From contig CABYAF010000002.1 of NCBI GenBank assembly GCA_902516925.1, positions 1 to 64,000 of the forward strand: DNA of 64,000 bases, given 5' to 3'. The DNA comes from an uncultured Bacteroidota bacterium. GTDB lineage: Bacteria; Bacteroidota; Bacteroidia; Flavobacteriales; Flavobacteriaceae. Below are positions 1-7,865 of this stretch, one piece after another (positions within the stretch are counted from its first letter, which is position 1; every line of letters starts with the position of its first letter). A program made the position numbers and the translations under genes. The notes below the pieces were generated by a model. The model saw only the letters and a program-made list of their open reading frames with translations, searched no databases and had not been told where the DNA came from.

Positions 1-438
1 TTCCTCTAACTTTCTCTTTCTGTATTCTTCTTCTCTCTCTCTTGCTTCTTTCTTATTTGACTCAAGAGCTGCATTAGCATCTTCAATTTTTTTCTCAATT
101 TTAGCACTTTTTTCTTTCATCCAAGCATCAAATCTCTTTTTTGCTTCAGCTTCAGTGAATGCTCCTTTCTTTACACCTCCATCTAAGTGCTTTTTAAATA
201 AAACTCCAGTATACGAAAGAATAGCCTTTGCAGTGCTTGTAGGCTGGGCACCTTTATCTAACCAGCTTAAGGCTGAATCAAAATTTAAATCAATTGCCGC
301 TGGTTTTTGATTTGGATCATAGGTCCCTATTTTTTCTAAATATTTACCATCTCTCTTGGATCTAGCATCTGCTGCAACTATCCAATAAAATGGTTTTCCT
401 TTTTTTCCGTGTCTTTGAAGTCTAATTTTTACTGCCAT
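1..438 (-). CDS. rpsP: 30S ribosomal protein S16 (3' end outside the window)
   Basis: This is a small-subunit ribosomal protein that binds 16S rRNA early in 30S assembly. The protein starts [20 protein letters not shown], the classic S16 N-terminus, and continues through [14 protein letters not shown] to the S16 core end near residue 85. It is followed by a long Lys/Glu-rich helical tail (residues about 90 to 146 and beyond), the kind of extension usual in Bacteroidota S16. The start is the ATG read from 438 on the minus strand. The frame is still open at base 1, so the C-terminus lies outside the window. The gene is divergent from clpP, with 164 bases between them. Confidence 0.95.
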   Translation of the reverse strand, partial: MAVKIRLQRHGKKGKPFYWIVAADARSKRDGKYLEKIGTYDPNQKPAAIDLNFDSALSWLDKGAQPTSTAKAILSYTGVLFKKHLDGGVKKGAFTEAEAKKRFDAWMKEKSAKIEKKIEDANAALESNKKEAREREEEYRKRKLEE

Positions 439-485
439 AATTTTAATGTTTTGGGTACTCGACCCAGGTTACTAATTTCAGGAAG

Positions 486-493
486 CAAATTTA
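486..493 (-). promoter_or_regulatory. Candidate -7 box for rpsP
   Basis: On the minus strand this reads TAAATTTG, a match to the Bacteroidota sigma-A -7 consensus TAnnTTTG, 48 bases upstream of the rpsP start. No clear TTG -33 element was found at the usual spacing, so the call rests on one box in AT-rich DNA. Confidence 0.35.
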
Positions 494-578
494 ACAAAAT
501 ATATCATACTATTTGATTATAATTAAAAACTTGAATTAAATAATCTTTATATATCTTTTATTTAGACTTCTATTTGAT

Positions 579-586
579 TAATTTTG
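579..586 (+). promoter_or_regulatory. Candidate -7 box for clpP-clpX
   Basis: TAATTTTG matches TAnnTTTG and ends 16 bases before the clpP ATG, which would give a very short leader. A -33 TTG at the right distance is not evident. Confidence 0.35.
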
Positions 587-602
587 AATTAAAATTTTAT
601 AG

Positions 603-1259
603 ATGGATTATTCAGAAGAATTTAAGAAATATGCAACTAAACACCATGGAGTAAGTTCAACTTACTATGATAAAATCGTAAGCAGCATGACTCCATATAT
701 TATTGAGGAAAGACAACTTAATGTAGCTCAGATGGATGTGTTTTCGAGGTTGATGATGGATCGCATAATGTTTTTAGGAACTGCAATCAATGACAGTGTA
801 GCTAATGTTATACAGGCTCAATTACTCTTCTTACAGAGTACAGATTCATCAAGAGACATACAAATGTATATAAACTCGCCAGGTGGTGGAGTTTATGCAG
901 GTCTTGGAATTTATGATACCATGCAATATATTAAACCTGATGTAGCAACAATATGTACTGGATGTGCTGCCTCTATGGCTGCAGTACTTTTGTGTGCAGG
1001 TAAAAAGGGTAAAAGATCTGCTCTAAAGCATTCAAGGGTAATGATTCATCAACCTTTAGGAGGAGTTTCTGGTCAAGCTGCTGACATCGAAATTACTGCT
1101 CGTGAAATATTGAAATTGAAAGATGAACTTTATAAAATAATTTCAAAACACTCTGGTCAAACCTTCAAAAAAGTTAACGCAGATAGTGACAGGGACTATT
1201 GGATGAAGGCTGATGAAGCTCACAAGTATGGAATGGTTGATGAAGTCTTAAACAAGTAA
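603..1259 (+). CDS. clpP: ATP-dependent Clp protease proteolytic subunit
   Basis: This serine peptidase forms the tetradecameric degradation chamber used with ClpX or other Clp ATPases. The catalytic Ser124 lies in GCAASMAAV, His149 in MIHQP and Asp198 in DSDRDYW, matching the family triad. The oxyanion-hole segment [10 protein letters not shown] is intact. The length of 218 residues is normal, with about 25 extra N-terminal residues as in other Bacteroidota. The gene is followed two bases later by clpX, so they form one operon. In many relatives trigger factor lies just upstream; here the upstream neighbour is the divergent rpsP. Confidence 0.97.
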   Translation: MDYSEEFKKYATKHHGVSSTYYDKIVSSMTPYIIEERQLNVAQMDVFSRLMMDRIMFLGTAINDSVANVIQAQLLFLQSTDSSRDIQMYINSPGGGVYAGLGIYDTMQYIKPDVATICTGCAASMAAVLLCAGKKGKRSALKHSRVMIHQPLGGVSGQAADIEITAREILKLKDELYKIISKHSGQTFKKVNADSDRDYWMKADEAHKYGMVDEVLNK

Positions 1260-1261
1260 AT

Positions 1262-2491
1262 ATGAGCGAGGAAGAAATTCTATGTTCCTTTTGCGGAAGG
1301 GCAAAATCTCAGACAAAACTTCTTATTGCTGGATTAGATGCTCACATATGTGATATATGTATATCTCAAGCAGATATGATTGTTAAAGATGATCAAACTT
1401 CGAAAGAATCAAGTGACTTTTTAGTTGATCTAAAACCTCCAATAGAAATCAAAAATTTTCTTGATTTACATATAATTGGTCAGGAACAAGCAAAAAAAAC
1501 ACTAGCTGTTGCTGTCTATAATCATTATAAAAGAATAAATCAAAAACAACTTCCTAATGATATTGAAATACAAAAAAGTAATCTACTCTTAGTAGGTCCA
1601 ACTGGAACTGGAAAAACACTTTTAGCTCAAACAATATCTAAGTTTTTAAATGTTCCGATTGCAATTGTTGATGCAACAGTCCTTACCGAGGCTGGATATG
1701 TAGGAGAAGATGTTGAAAGTATATTAAGTAAACTACTTCAAGCAGCCGAATTTGATGTTGAAAAAGCACAGAATGGAATAGTATTTATTGATGAAATTGA
1801 CAAAATTGCTAGAAAAAGTGATAATCCTTCAATTACTAGAGATGTATCGGGTGAAGGTGTCCAACAGGCAATGCTTAAGTTACTGGAAGGTACAACTGTA
1901 AATGTTCCTCCAAAGGGTGGAAGAAAACATCCTGACCAACAATTTATTGAATTGGATACTTCAAATATCTTATTTATAGCTGGTGGTGCTTTTGATGGAA
2001 TAGATAAAATAATAAAGACAAGACTTAATTTACAATCTATAGGTTTTAAATCATCTGATGAAAAAGTTGTAAATGATGATGAAAAAAATGTTCTAAAATT
2101 TGTTAATCCTCATGATATTAGATCATATGGTTTAATTCCAGAAATAATAGGTAGGCTCCCGGTTATGTGCCACTTAAACCCTCTATCAAAAGATGCCTTA
2201 AAAGATATTATGACAGTCCCAAAAAATGCTCTTGTAAAACAATATACTAGACTCTTTGAAATGGATGACATTGAATTTACTATTACACCTAGTGCTATTG
2301 ACTATATTGTAGAAAGGGCATTTGAATTTAAAATTGGTGCTAGAGGTCTAAGAACTCTTTGTGAGGCAATATTAAATGATGCAATGTTCAACCTACCAAG
2401 TTCTGACATAAAAGAGTTAAAGATTACAAAAGTTTATGCTGATCAGAAACTTCAAAATGTAGATATATCTCATTTAAAAGCTGTTTCTTAA
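1262..2491 (+). CDS. clpX: ATP-dependent Clp protease ATP-binding subunit ClpX
   Basis: This AAA+ unfoldase feeds substrates to ClpP. The N-terminal zinc-binding domain uses Cys8, Cys11, Cys30 and Cys33. Walker A is GPTGTGKT at 112-119, the GYVG pore loop at 145-148, and Walker B IVFIDEID at 173-180. The RKH loop (GGRKH) and the IGF loop that docks into ClpP (QSIGFKS) are both present, so this is a full ClpP partner. At 409 residues it is full length. It starts two bases after clpP ends, and its stop codon overlaps the stop of the convergent GH3-family gene by four bases. Confidence 0.97.
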   Translation: MSEEEILCSFCGRAKSQTKLLIAGLDAHICDICISQADMIVKDDQTSKESSDFLVDLKPPIEIKNFLDLHIIGQEQAKKTLAVAVYNHYKRINQKQLPNDIEIQKSNLLLVGPTGTGKTLLAQTISKFLNVPIAIVDATVLTEAGYVGEDVESILSKLLQAAEFDVEKAQNGIVFIDEIDKIARKSDNPSITRDVSGEGVQQAMLKLLEGTTVNVPPKGGRKHPDQQFIELDTSNILFIAGGAFDGIDKIIKTRLNLQSIGFKSSDEKVVNDDEKNVLKFVNPHDIRSYGLIPEIIGRLPVMCHLNPLSKDALKDIMTVPKNALVKQYTRLFEMDDIEFTITPSAIDYIVERAFEFKIGARGLRTLCEAILNDAMFNLPSSDIKELKITKVYADQKLQNVDISHLKAVS

Positions 2492-3990
2492 TTAATCTTT
2501 AGAAGTTCTTCAACATATTCTCTAGAATTTGAAAGTCTAGGAATCTTGTTTTGTCCACCAAGTTTATTCCTAGATCTTAACCAGTCATAGAAAAGATTTT
2601 TTCTCCCATTTATAATTTTCGGTAATTCTAATGTAGAGCTTTTATGTCTTTTTGCTTCATAATCAGAATTTAGACTTTGTAAGCTCAAATCTAATATTTC
2701 AGTAAACTTATTCATGTCATCTGGTTCTTTTGAAAATTCTATAATCCATTCATGAGATCCTTTAGTTTTATTACCCATAAATATAGGGCCAACAGTATAA
2801 TTAGATATCTCAGATTTAGTAAGCTCTGTGGTTTTGGATAAAGCCATTTCAGCATTTTCTACTACCAATTCCTCACCAAATACATTTATGAAATGTTTCG
2901 TCCTACCTGTAACCTTAACCCTGAAAGGATTTAAACAAGTAAATTTAATAGTGTCACCAATTCTATATCTCCATAGACCAGAATTAGTGGTTATTACCAT
3001 TTCATAATTTTTGTTAAGCTCAACATCTGCAAGAGAAACAATTTCATTTTCCGAACCATTTACTGGAATAAACTCATAAAATATTCCATAATCAAGCATT
3101 AACAACAATTCGGAGGAGCTATTTTGATCTTGAATAGCAAAAAACCCTTCAGAGGCATTAAAAATTTCAAAATATTTAAAATCTTTTGATGGAAATAATT
3201 TGCTGTATAAGTTTCTATATGGTTCAAAGCTAACACCTCCATGAAAATAAACTTCGGCATTTTGCCATATCTCAAGAATGTCATCCTTACGTGTTTTCTT
3301 TATTACTTGTTGAAATAAGGATAGCATCCATGAAGGAACACCAGCAAAACTTGTTACATTTTCATTAATGGATTCCTTAATGATTGCTTCGACTTTGTCT
3401 TCCCATTCTGGAATTAGGGATGTTTTAGAACTAGGAGTACTGCTTAATTCAGCCCAAAAAGGTAAATTATCTATAATTATTGCTGATAAATCTCCATAAT
3501 AACTATCATTATTTTCATAGATCTCTCTTGATCCACCAAGACGGAGACATTTTCCAACTAAAAGCTGCGAATTTATATTATTATTAAAATAAAGAGATAA
3601 CATATCCTTACCTGCTTTGTAATGACAATCCTCTAGAGATTCAAAGCTTATTGGTATAAATTTACTTTTTGCATTTGTTGTTCCACTTGACTTTGCAAAC
3701 CATTTAATAGGAGTTCGCCAAAATATATTTTGCTCTCCTTTTCTATTTCTTTCTACATCATTGTAAATATCCTCATACGCTACTGTTGGTACTCTTTCTT
3801 TAAAGTCATTATAATGTCTAATTGTTTTAAAATCATATTTTTTTCCAATTTCAGTATCGATTGAATAAACTATCATTTTCCTAAGCACTTCTTGTTGCAC
3901 TTCAATTGGGTAATCTTTAAAAAGCTCTATTTGACTAATTCTTCTTTTTAAAAAGAATGATGCAACAGAATTAAAAATTGGAATTGGCAT
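2488..3990 (-). CDS. GH3 auxin-responsive promoter family protein
   Basis: This is an adenylating enzyme of the GH3/firefly-luciferase-like group. The plant members conjugate amino acids to acyl acids such as auxin, but the bacterial substrate is not known. The ATP-binding motif [16 protein letters not shown] is near residue 100, and the conserved RIGDTIKF and [17 protein letters not shown] segments are near 345-375. The length of 500 residues is typical for Bacteroidota members. There is no signal peptide; the N-terminal [17 protein letters not shown] is usual for the bacterial family. It is convergent with clpX (stops overlap) and divergent from the DUF2797 gene. Confidence 0.85.
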   Translation of the reverse strand: MPIPIFNSVASFFLKRRISQIELFKDYPIEVQQEVLRKMIVYSIDTEIGKKYDFKTIRHYNDFKERVPTVAYEDIYNDVERNRKGEQNIFWRTPIKWFAKSSGTTNAKSKFIPISFESLEDCHYKAGKDMLSLYFNNNINSQLLVGKCLRLGGSREIYENNDSYYGDLSAIIIDNLPFWAELSSTPSSKTSLIPEWEDKVEAIIKESINENVTSFAGVPSWMLSLFQQVIKKTRKDDILEIWQNAEVYFHGGVSFEPYRNLYSKLFPSKDFKYFEIFNASEGFFAIQDQNSSSELLLMLDYGIFYEFIPVNGSENEIVSLADVELNKNYEMVITTNSGLWRYRIGDTIKFTCLNPFRVKVTGRTKHFINVFGEELVVENAEMALSKTTELTKSEISNYTVGPIFMGNKTKGSHEWIIEFSKEPDDMNKFTEILDLSLQSLNSDYEAKRHKSSTLELPKIINGRKNLFYDWLRSRNKLGGQNKIPRLSNSREYVEELLKIN

Positions 3991-4031
3991 GGAATGTATA
4001 TATTTATCGTAAAAATAGTAAACATTAAAAT

Positions 4032-4823
4032 ATGTTTTCAGGAGTATTTAAAAAAATGATTTCAATTCATGATGATCCTGTTAGCTATATTCTAGACTTT
4101 GGGAACGATCTGCTATTTCTTAATCAATCAATTGGTAAAAATTTTAAGATTCAAAAAACAGGATATTGTTGCCTCTCATGTCAAGATAATATTGAAATAT
4201 TTGCAAATGGATTTTGTAAAAAGTGTTTTTTTGAGTCACCTATGTCTGGTGATTGGGTAATGAAACCCGAATTAAGTAAAGCTCATTTAGACATTCAAGA
4301 TAGAGATCTTGAATATGAAAAGAAAATTCAACTACAAGATCATATTGTATACCTTTCAAAAACCAGTGGAATCAAGGTTGGTGTAACTAGATCAAATAAT
4401 AAAACAACCAGATGGATTGATCAAGGAGCAATTGAAGCAATTGAGTTAATTGAAGTTCCTAATAGATACCTTGCTGGCATTGCTGAAGTTAAATTAAAAG
4501 ATAATTTTTCTGATAAAACTAATTGGAGAAAAATGTTAACTAATAACATTGAAGAGGGGAATATTGTTGATTTTAAAAAAGATGCTTTAGAGGTTTTGGG
4601 AGATGAATTTAAAGATTATTTTAAAACAGATAGTGAAATTGTTAAGTTTAACTATTTCAGGGAGAGTCAAATTGAGAGTGTCAAATCTGCAAGCTTAAAA
4701 AAATCAGATATAATTGAAGGAAAATTAATTGGTATTAAAGGTCAATATTTAATATTTGAGGATTCTACAGTATTTAATGTAAGGTCAAATGAAGGTTACA
4801 CAGTCGATATTACAATTACTTAA
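4032..4823 (+). CDS. DUF2797 family zinc-ribbon protein
   Basis: The protein is 263 residues with two Cys pairs (GYCCLSC and GFCKKC, residues about 46-68) that probably form a zinc ribbon. Downstream is a conserved core containing HIVYLSKTSGIKVGVTR, similar in pattern to a GIY-YIG nuclease fold, as described for DUF2797. The start MFSGVFKKM matches the usual family N-terminus, so it is preferred over the internal ATG eight codons later. No reaction is established. It shares eight bases at its 3' end with the convergent pseudouridine synthase. Confidence 0.75.
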   Translation: MFSGVFKKMISIHDDPVSYILDFGNDLLFLNQSIGKNFKIQKTGYCCLSCQDNIEIFANGFCKKCFFESPMSGDWVMKPELSKAHLDIQDRDLEYEKKIQLQDHIVYLSKTSGIKVGVTRSNNKTTRWIDQGAIEAIELIEVPNRYLAGIAEVKLKDNFSDKTNWRKMLTNNIEEGNIVDFKKDALEVLGDEFKDYFKTDSEIVKFNYFRESQIESVKSASLKKSDIIEGKLIGIKGQYLIFEDSTVFNVRSNEGYTVDITIT

Positions 4824-5508
4824 TAAATAACTGTCCAACTTCTTCATTATTTAGATCTCTGTATTCTCCAACTTTAGTGTCAAGATGAATATCCATTATT
4901 CTTACACGTTTTAATTTTGTTACTCTATATCCAAGAACCTCACACATTCTTCTTATCTGCCTGTTCATTCCTTGAGTTAAAATAATTTTAAATCTATTTT
5001 CATGAATTTTTTTTACAAAACATTTTCTAGTCATTTTACCCATTATTCTCACACCTCTTCTCATTCTATCTGTAAATTCAGTTGTAATTTTTTTATTGAC
5101 AGTTACTACATATTCTTTTTCTTTTCTGTTTTCTGCACGAAGAACATTATTGACAATATCTCCATCATTAGTTAGCAATATTAAACCCTCACTTTGCTTA
5201 TCAATTCTCCCAATTGTAAAAAGTCTTTCTTTATGATTAATAAAGTCAATAATATTATCTTTTACTTTGTGATTACCTGTGCACTCAACCCCAACAGGCT
5301 TATTAAAAGCAATATATACCTTCTTTTTGTCTTTATATTGAATGATTTCACCATCAACTGAAATTTCATCCTCAATATTTACTTTAGATCCTAGTAAAGC
5401 AGCCTTACCATTTATATATACTCTTCCATCAGATATATAATCATCTGCTTTTCTTCTTGAACAGAAACCAACTTCACTTAAGTATTTATTTATCCTCTTT
5501 TTATCCAA
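4816..5508 (-). CDS. rluF: 23S rRNA pseudouridine synthase, RluB/RluF type
   Basis: This enzyme converts a uridine to pseudouridine in 23S rRNA. An N-terminal S4 RNA-binding domain (RINKYLSEVGFCSRRKADDY, residues 5-24, and the following segment) precedes the catalytic domain with Asp in GRIDKQSEGLILLTNDGD near residue 101 and the late motif QGMNRQIRRMCEVLGY. The compact form of 230 residues resembles RluF more than RluB; the exact target is inferred, so the symbol is tentative. Its start lies one base downstream of the transporter stop on the same strand, so the two are probably co-transcribed. Confidence 0.85.
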   Translation of the reverse strand: MDKKRINKYLSEVGFCSRRKADDYISDGRVYINGKAALLGSKVNIEDEISVDGEIIQYKDKKKVYIAFNKPVGVECTGNHKVKDNIIDFINHKERLFTIGRIDKQSEGLILLTNDGDIVNNVLRAENRKEKEYVVTVNKKITTEFTDRMRRGVRIMGKMTRKCFVKKIHENRFKIILTQGMNRQIRRMCEVLGYRVTKLKRVRIMDIHLDTKVGEYRDLNNEEVGQLFIK

Positions 5509-5509
5509 T

Positions 5510-6214
5510 TCAGTTAAGTTTTATTTCCTCTCCGACTTTTAAATTAAATTTTTTCCTAAACAACCACACACACATATACAAAAGAGGTGTATCTAAAATA
5601 GCAACCATTACTTTGAAGAGGAAACCTGATACTATTAATACAAGAAATTTATCTTGAGGTAATATTTCAAAAATTATAAGAAGAGATACAATTGTAAATG
5701 TATCTACAAATTGTGATGTAAAAGTTGAAAAATTATTTCTTAACCAGAGGTGTTTTCCTTTAGTCAATCTTTTCCAAAAATGATAAACTCTAATGTCTAT
5801 AAATTGAGCAAATAAATATGTTAGCATTGATGCAAGTACAGCTAATGGAGCATTAAGAAAAACATTATTAAATGTAGTATCATCAATAGGAGATCCTTCA
5901 ATTGCAGGTACTTGACTAGAAATAAAAATTAATAATATTGAAAAAACAGAGGCAAATATTCCAGTTATTACTACTTGATCAGCTTTTTTCTGACCATATA
6001 TTTCAGATATTAAGTCTGTAATTAAAAATGTTAAAGGGTAAGGAAGAATTCCTACAGATAATTCAAAAAGCTTTACACCCATAAAATTTATATCAAAAGG
6101 ATACCAATAAAATATTTTTGTAAATATTAAATTTGAAGCTACCAGAGATGTTATAAATAATCCAGCTAGAATTAAATATATTTTATTAGCAAGAGAAAAT
6201 TGATTAGTTTTCAT
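5510..6214 (-). CDS. Queuosine precursor transporter (YhhQ family)
   Basis: This multi-pass inner-membrane protein of 234 residues is in the vitamin-uptake-like family that imports queuine precursors (preQ0/preQ1). About six hydrophobic segments are visible. Family markers are LISEIYGQKKADQVVITGIF near residues 65-85 and the segment RNNFSTFTSQFVDTFTIV near residues 165-185. It is co-directional with the pseudouridine synthase downstream, so both may serve RNA modification. The start MKTNQF lies 14 bases from the divergent folK start. Confidence 0.85.
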   Translation of the reverse strand: MKTNQFSLANKIYLILAGLFITSLVASNLIFTKIFYWYPFDINFMGVKLFELSVGILPYPLTFLITDLISEIYGQKKADQVVITGIFASVFSILLIFISSQVPAIEGSPIDDTTFNNVFLNAPLAVLASMLTYLFAQFIDIRVYHFWKRLTKGKHLWLRNNFSTFTSQFVDTFTIVSLLIIFEILPQDKFLVLIVSGFLFKVMVAILDTPLLYMCVWLFRKKFNLKVGEEIKLN

Positions 6215-6221
6215 GGTATTT

Positions 6222-6229
6222 CAAATATA
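6222..6229 (-). promoter_or_regulatory. Candidate -7 box for the transporter gene
   Basis: The minus strand reads TATATTTG (matches TAnnTTTG), with seven bases between it and the transporter ATG at 6214. Transcription would then begin at or next to the start codon, giving a leaderless mRNA. The last base of the box on the plus strand is also the first base of the folK ATG. Confidence 0.35.
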
Positions 6230-6723
6230 TGAGAAAGATTTACTTATCTATGGGTAGTAACAAAGGTAATCGTTATTCTTTTATTAAAGAAGCTTTAAGA
6301 TTAATTCAAAAAGATATAGGTGAGGTAATCTTAATATCAAAAATATATGAGACTAAATCTTGGGGGTTTCAGTCTGATGATTTTCTTAATCTTTGCATAC
6401 TTATCAAATCTGAATTAATACCAACTAAACTTATAAGTAAACTCAAAAAAATAGAGGAGATAATTGGAAGAAAAAGAAATAATGACAAGATTGAAGCAAG
6501 GGAGATTGATATTGACATATTATTTTATTCGGATAAAATTGTTAACCAGAAAGATTTGATAATTCCCCATCAAAGACTTCATCTTAGGAATTTTGTTTTA
6601 TATCCACTCAATGATATTGCAGCTGATTTTATACATCCTATTTTATTAAAATCTGTAAATGAATTATTAAAGGAATGTGAGGATTATGAAACTCCAAAAG
6701 ATTCACTATTGAGCCTTTCTTAA
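6229..6723 (+). CDS. folK: 2-amino-4-hydroxy-6-hydroxymethyldihydropteridine pyrophosphokinase
   Basis: HPPK transfers pyrophosphate from ATP to 6-hydroxymethyldihydropterin in folate synthesis. The N-terminus MRKIYLSMGSNKGNR, the central REIDIDILFY metal-binding signature and the IPHQRLHLRNFVLYPL segment are all canonical. The length of 164 residues is normal. It runs on the plus strand between two minus-strand genes, overlapping the end of the lipoprotein gene by 18 bases. Confidence 0.93.
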   Translation: MRKIYLSMGSNKGNRYSFIKEALRLIQKDIGEVILISKIYETKSWGFQSDDFLNLCILIKSELIPTKLISKLKKIEEIIGRKRNNDKIEAREIDIDILFYSDKIVNQKDLIIPHQRLHLRNFVLYPLNDIAADFIHPILLKSVNELLKECEDYETPKDSLLSLS

Positions 6724-7287
6724 TCCCCATCTTTGTCTAGTTGAAATATCAGCGCTACAGTTATCTAGAATCAAGTCTCTTATCAAATGAGTTGGTGTTC
6801 CACCCCCTCCTTCTCTTGAATTTTCAGAAACTGTAAGGCATAAATTAGTGTTGTCACTTAATACTATCTCTTCGTTACTATTAAATTTAAATTTCTGCTT
6901 TACATTCTTATTACAGACTTTTAATTTAAGAATTGATGAGACACTTGTATTTTCTGCCTCCATACATACTTCAAAAAAAGGCATATAAAATTCATCTTCA
7001 TCAATTTTTACATTATCAAAACCTTGGTCAACAGAAACTTCTCCCTGATAGGAATAGCATGTATGAGCTTGAAGCCCATTATCAGGATCTGCATTTAATT
7101 TTGAACCTTTAATATCAATGCAATAACCTCTATTTTCATTTAATTGTTCTAATAGATATATTTCATAATTTTTACTAGATATTTGTTCAGTTTCTGAAGC
7201 TAGACTTTCATCTTCATTAATGGAATTTGATTCTGAGTTTTTTGAACATGAAGTAAAAAGTAATGATATAAAAAGTATATACTTCAT
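6706..7287 (-). CDS. Putative lipoprotein with a ricin-B-like (beta-trefoil) domain
   Basis: A short lipoprotein signal with Cys14 (SLLFTSCSK) is followed by a Ser/Glu/Asn-rich linker (about 15-45). The rest has two trefoil-like repeats: CIDIKG, GLQAHTC and QKFKF in one, CLTVSEN, LILDNC and RQRWGL in the other. The QxW-type ends (QRW) and paired Cys resemble ricin-B lectins, which bind sugars. A role as a surface carbohydrate binder is inference. No enzymatic domain is visible in its 193 residues. It overlaps folK at its 3' end and lies three bases downstream of the TrmH-like gene, probably in one transcript with it. Confidence 0.6.
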   Translation of the reverse strand: MKYILFISLLFTSCSKNSESNSINEDESLASETEQISSKNYEIYLLEQLNENRGYCIDIKGSKLNADPDNGLQAHTCYSYQGEVSVDQGFDNVKIDEDEFYMPFFEVCMEAENTSVSSILKLKVCNKNVKQKFKFNSNEEIVLSDNTNLCLTVSENSREGGGGTPTHLIRDLILDNCSADISTRQRWGLRKAQ

Positions 7288-7290
7288 TAA

Positions 7291-7821
7291 CTATATTTCT
7301 GTTTTATAAAAAAAGTCCCAAAGAACTATTCCTGCAGCAACAGATACGTTTAATGAGTGTTTGGTTCCAACTTGAGGTATTTCAATAACATCATCTGAAA
7401 CATTTATTATTTCATCTTGAATACCATCCACTTCGTTTCCAAATATAAATGCATACTCATTATCCTTAAGAGGTTTAAAATCTTCAATTTTAAGAGATCT
7501 GTCTGCTTGTTCTATAGAGATTATTTTAGTCCCTCTTTTTTTTAGTTTTTCAATGGTATCGATTATATCCTCTGAATACTCCCAATCAACTGAGTCTGAA
7601 GAACCTAATGCTGTTTTTTCCATTTTGGGATTATCTGGAGTTGCTGTGTAGCCAGAAATTATAATTCTTTCAATTAAAAAAGAGTCAGATGTTCTAAAAA
7701 TTGAACCTACATTATGGATACTCCTAATATTATCTAGAATGACAATAGCAGAGGTTTTCTTAGATTTTTTGAATTCATCTACTGACTTTCTGTTTAGTTC
7801 AGTATTTTTTAATTTTCGCAT
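7291..7821 (-). CDS. TrmH/SpoU-family RNA 2'-O-methyltransferase
   Basis: A 176-residue SAM-dependent SPOUT methylase acting on tRNA or rRNA ribose. The three SpoU motifs are present: VILDNIRSIHNVGSIFRTSD (motif 1), YAFIFGNEVDGI (motif 2) and IEIPQVGTKHSLNVSVAAGI (motif 3). It lacks an N-terminal substrate-binding domain, and the exact nucleotide modified cannot be told. It is divergent from mutS and lies directly upstream of the ricin-like lipoprotein gene. Confidence 0.88.
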   Translation of the reverse strand: MRKLKNTELNRKSVDEFKKSKKTSAIVILDNIRSIHNVGSIFRTSDSFLIERIIISGYTATPDNPKMEKTALGSSDSVDWEYSEDIIDTIEKLKKRGTKIISIEQADRSLKIEDFKPLKDNEYAFIFGNEVDGIQDEIINVSDDVIEIPQVGTKHSLNVSVAAGIVLWDFFYKTEI

Positions 7822-7865
7822 TTAAGTAAAAATAAAAATATTTACATTAGCACAAATACATACTA

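Noticed and set aside
439..602. Possible small RNA or leader between rpsP and clpP
   Set aside because: No stable hairpin with a T tract was found; the space is accounted for by two divergent promoters.
3099..3284. Short minus-strand open frame inside the GH3-family gene
   Set aside because: Lies in another frame of a gene with clear family motifs.
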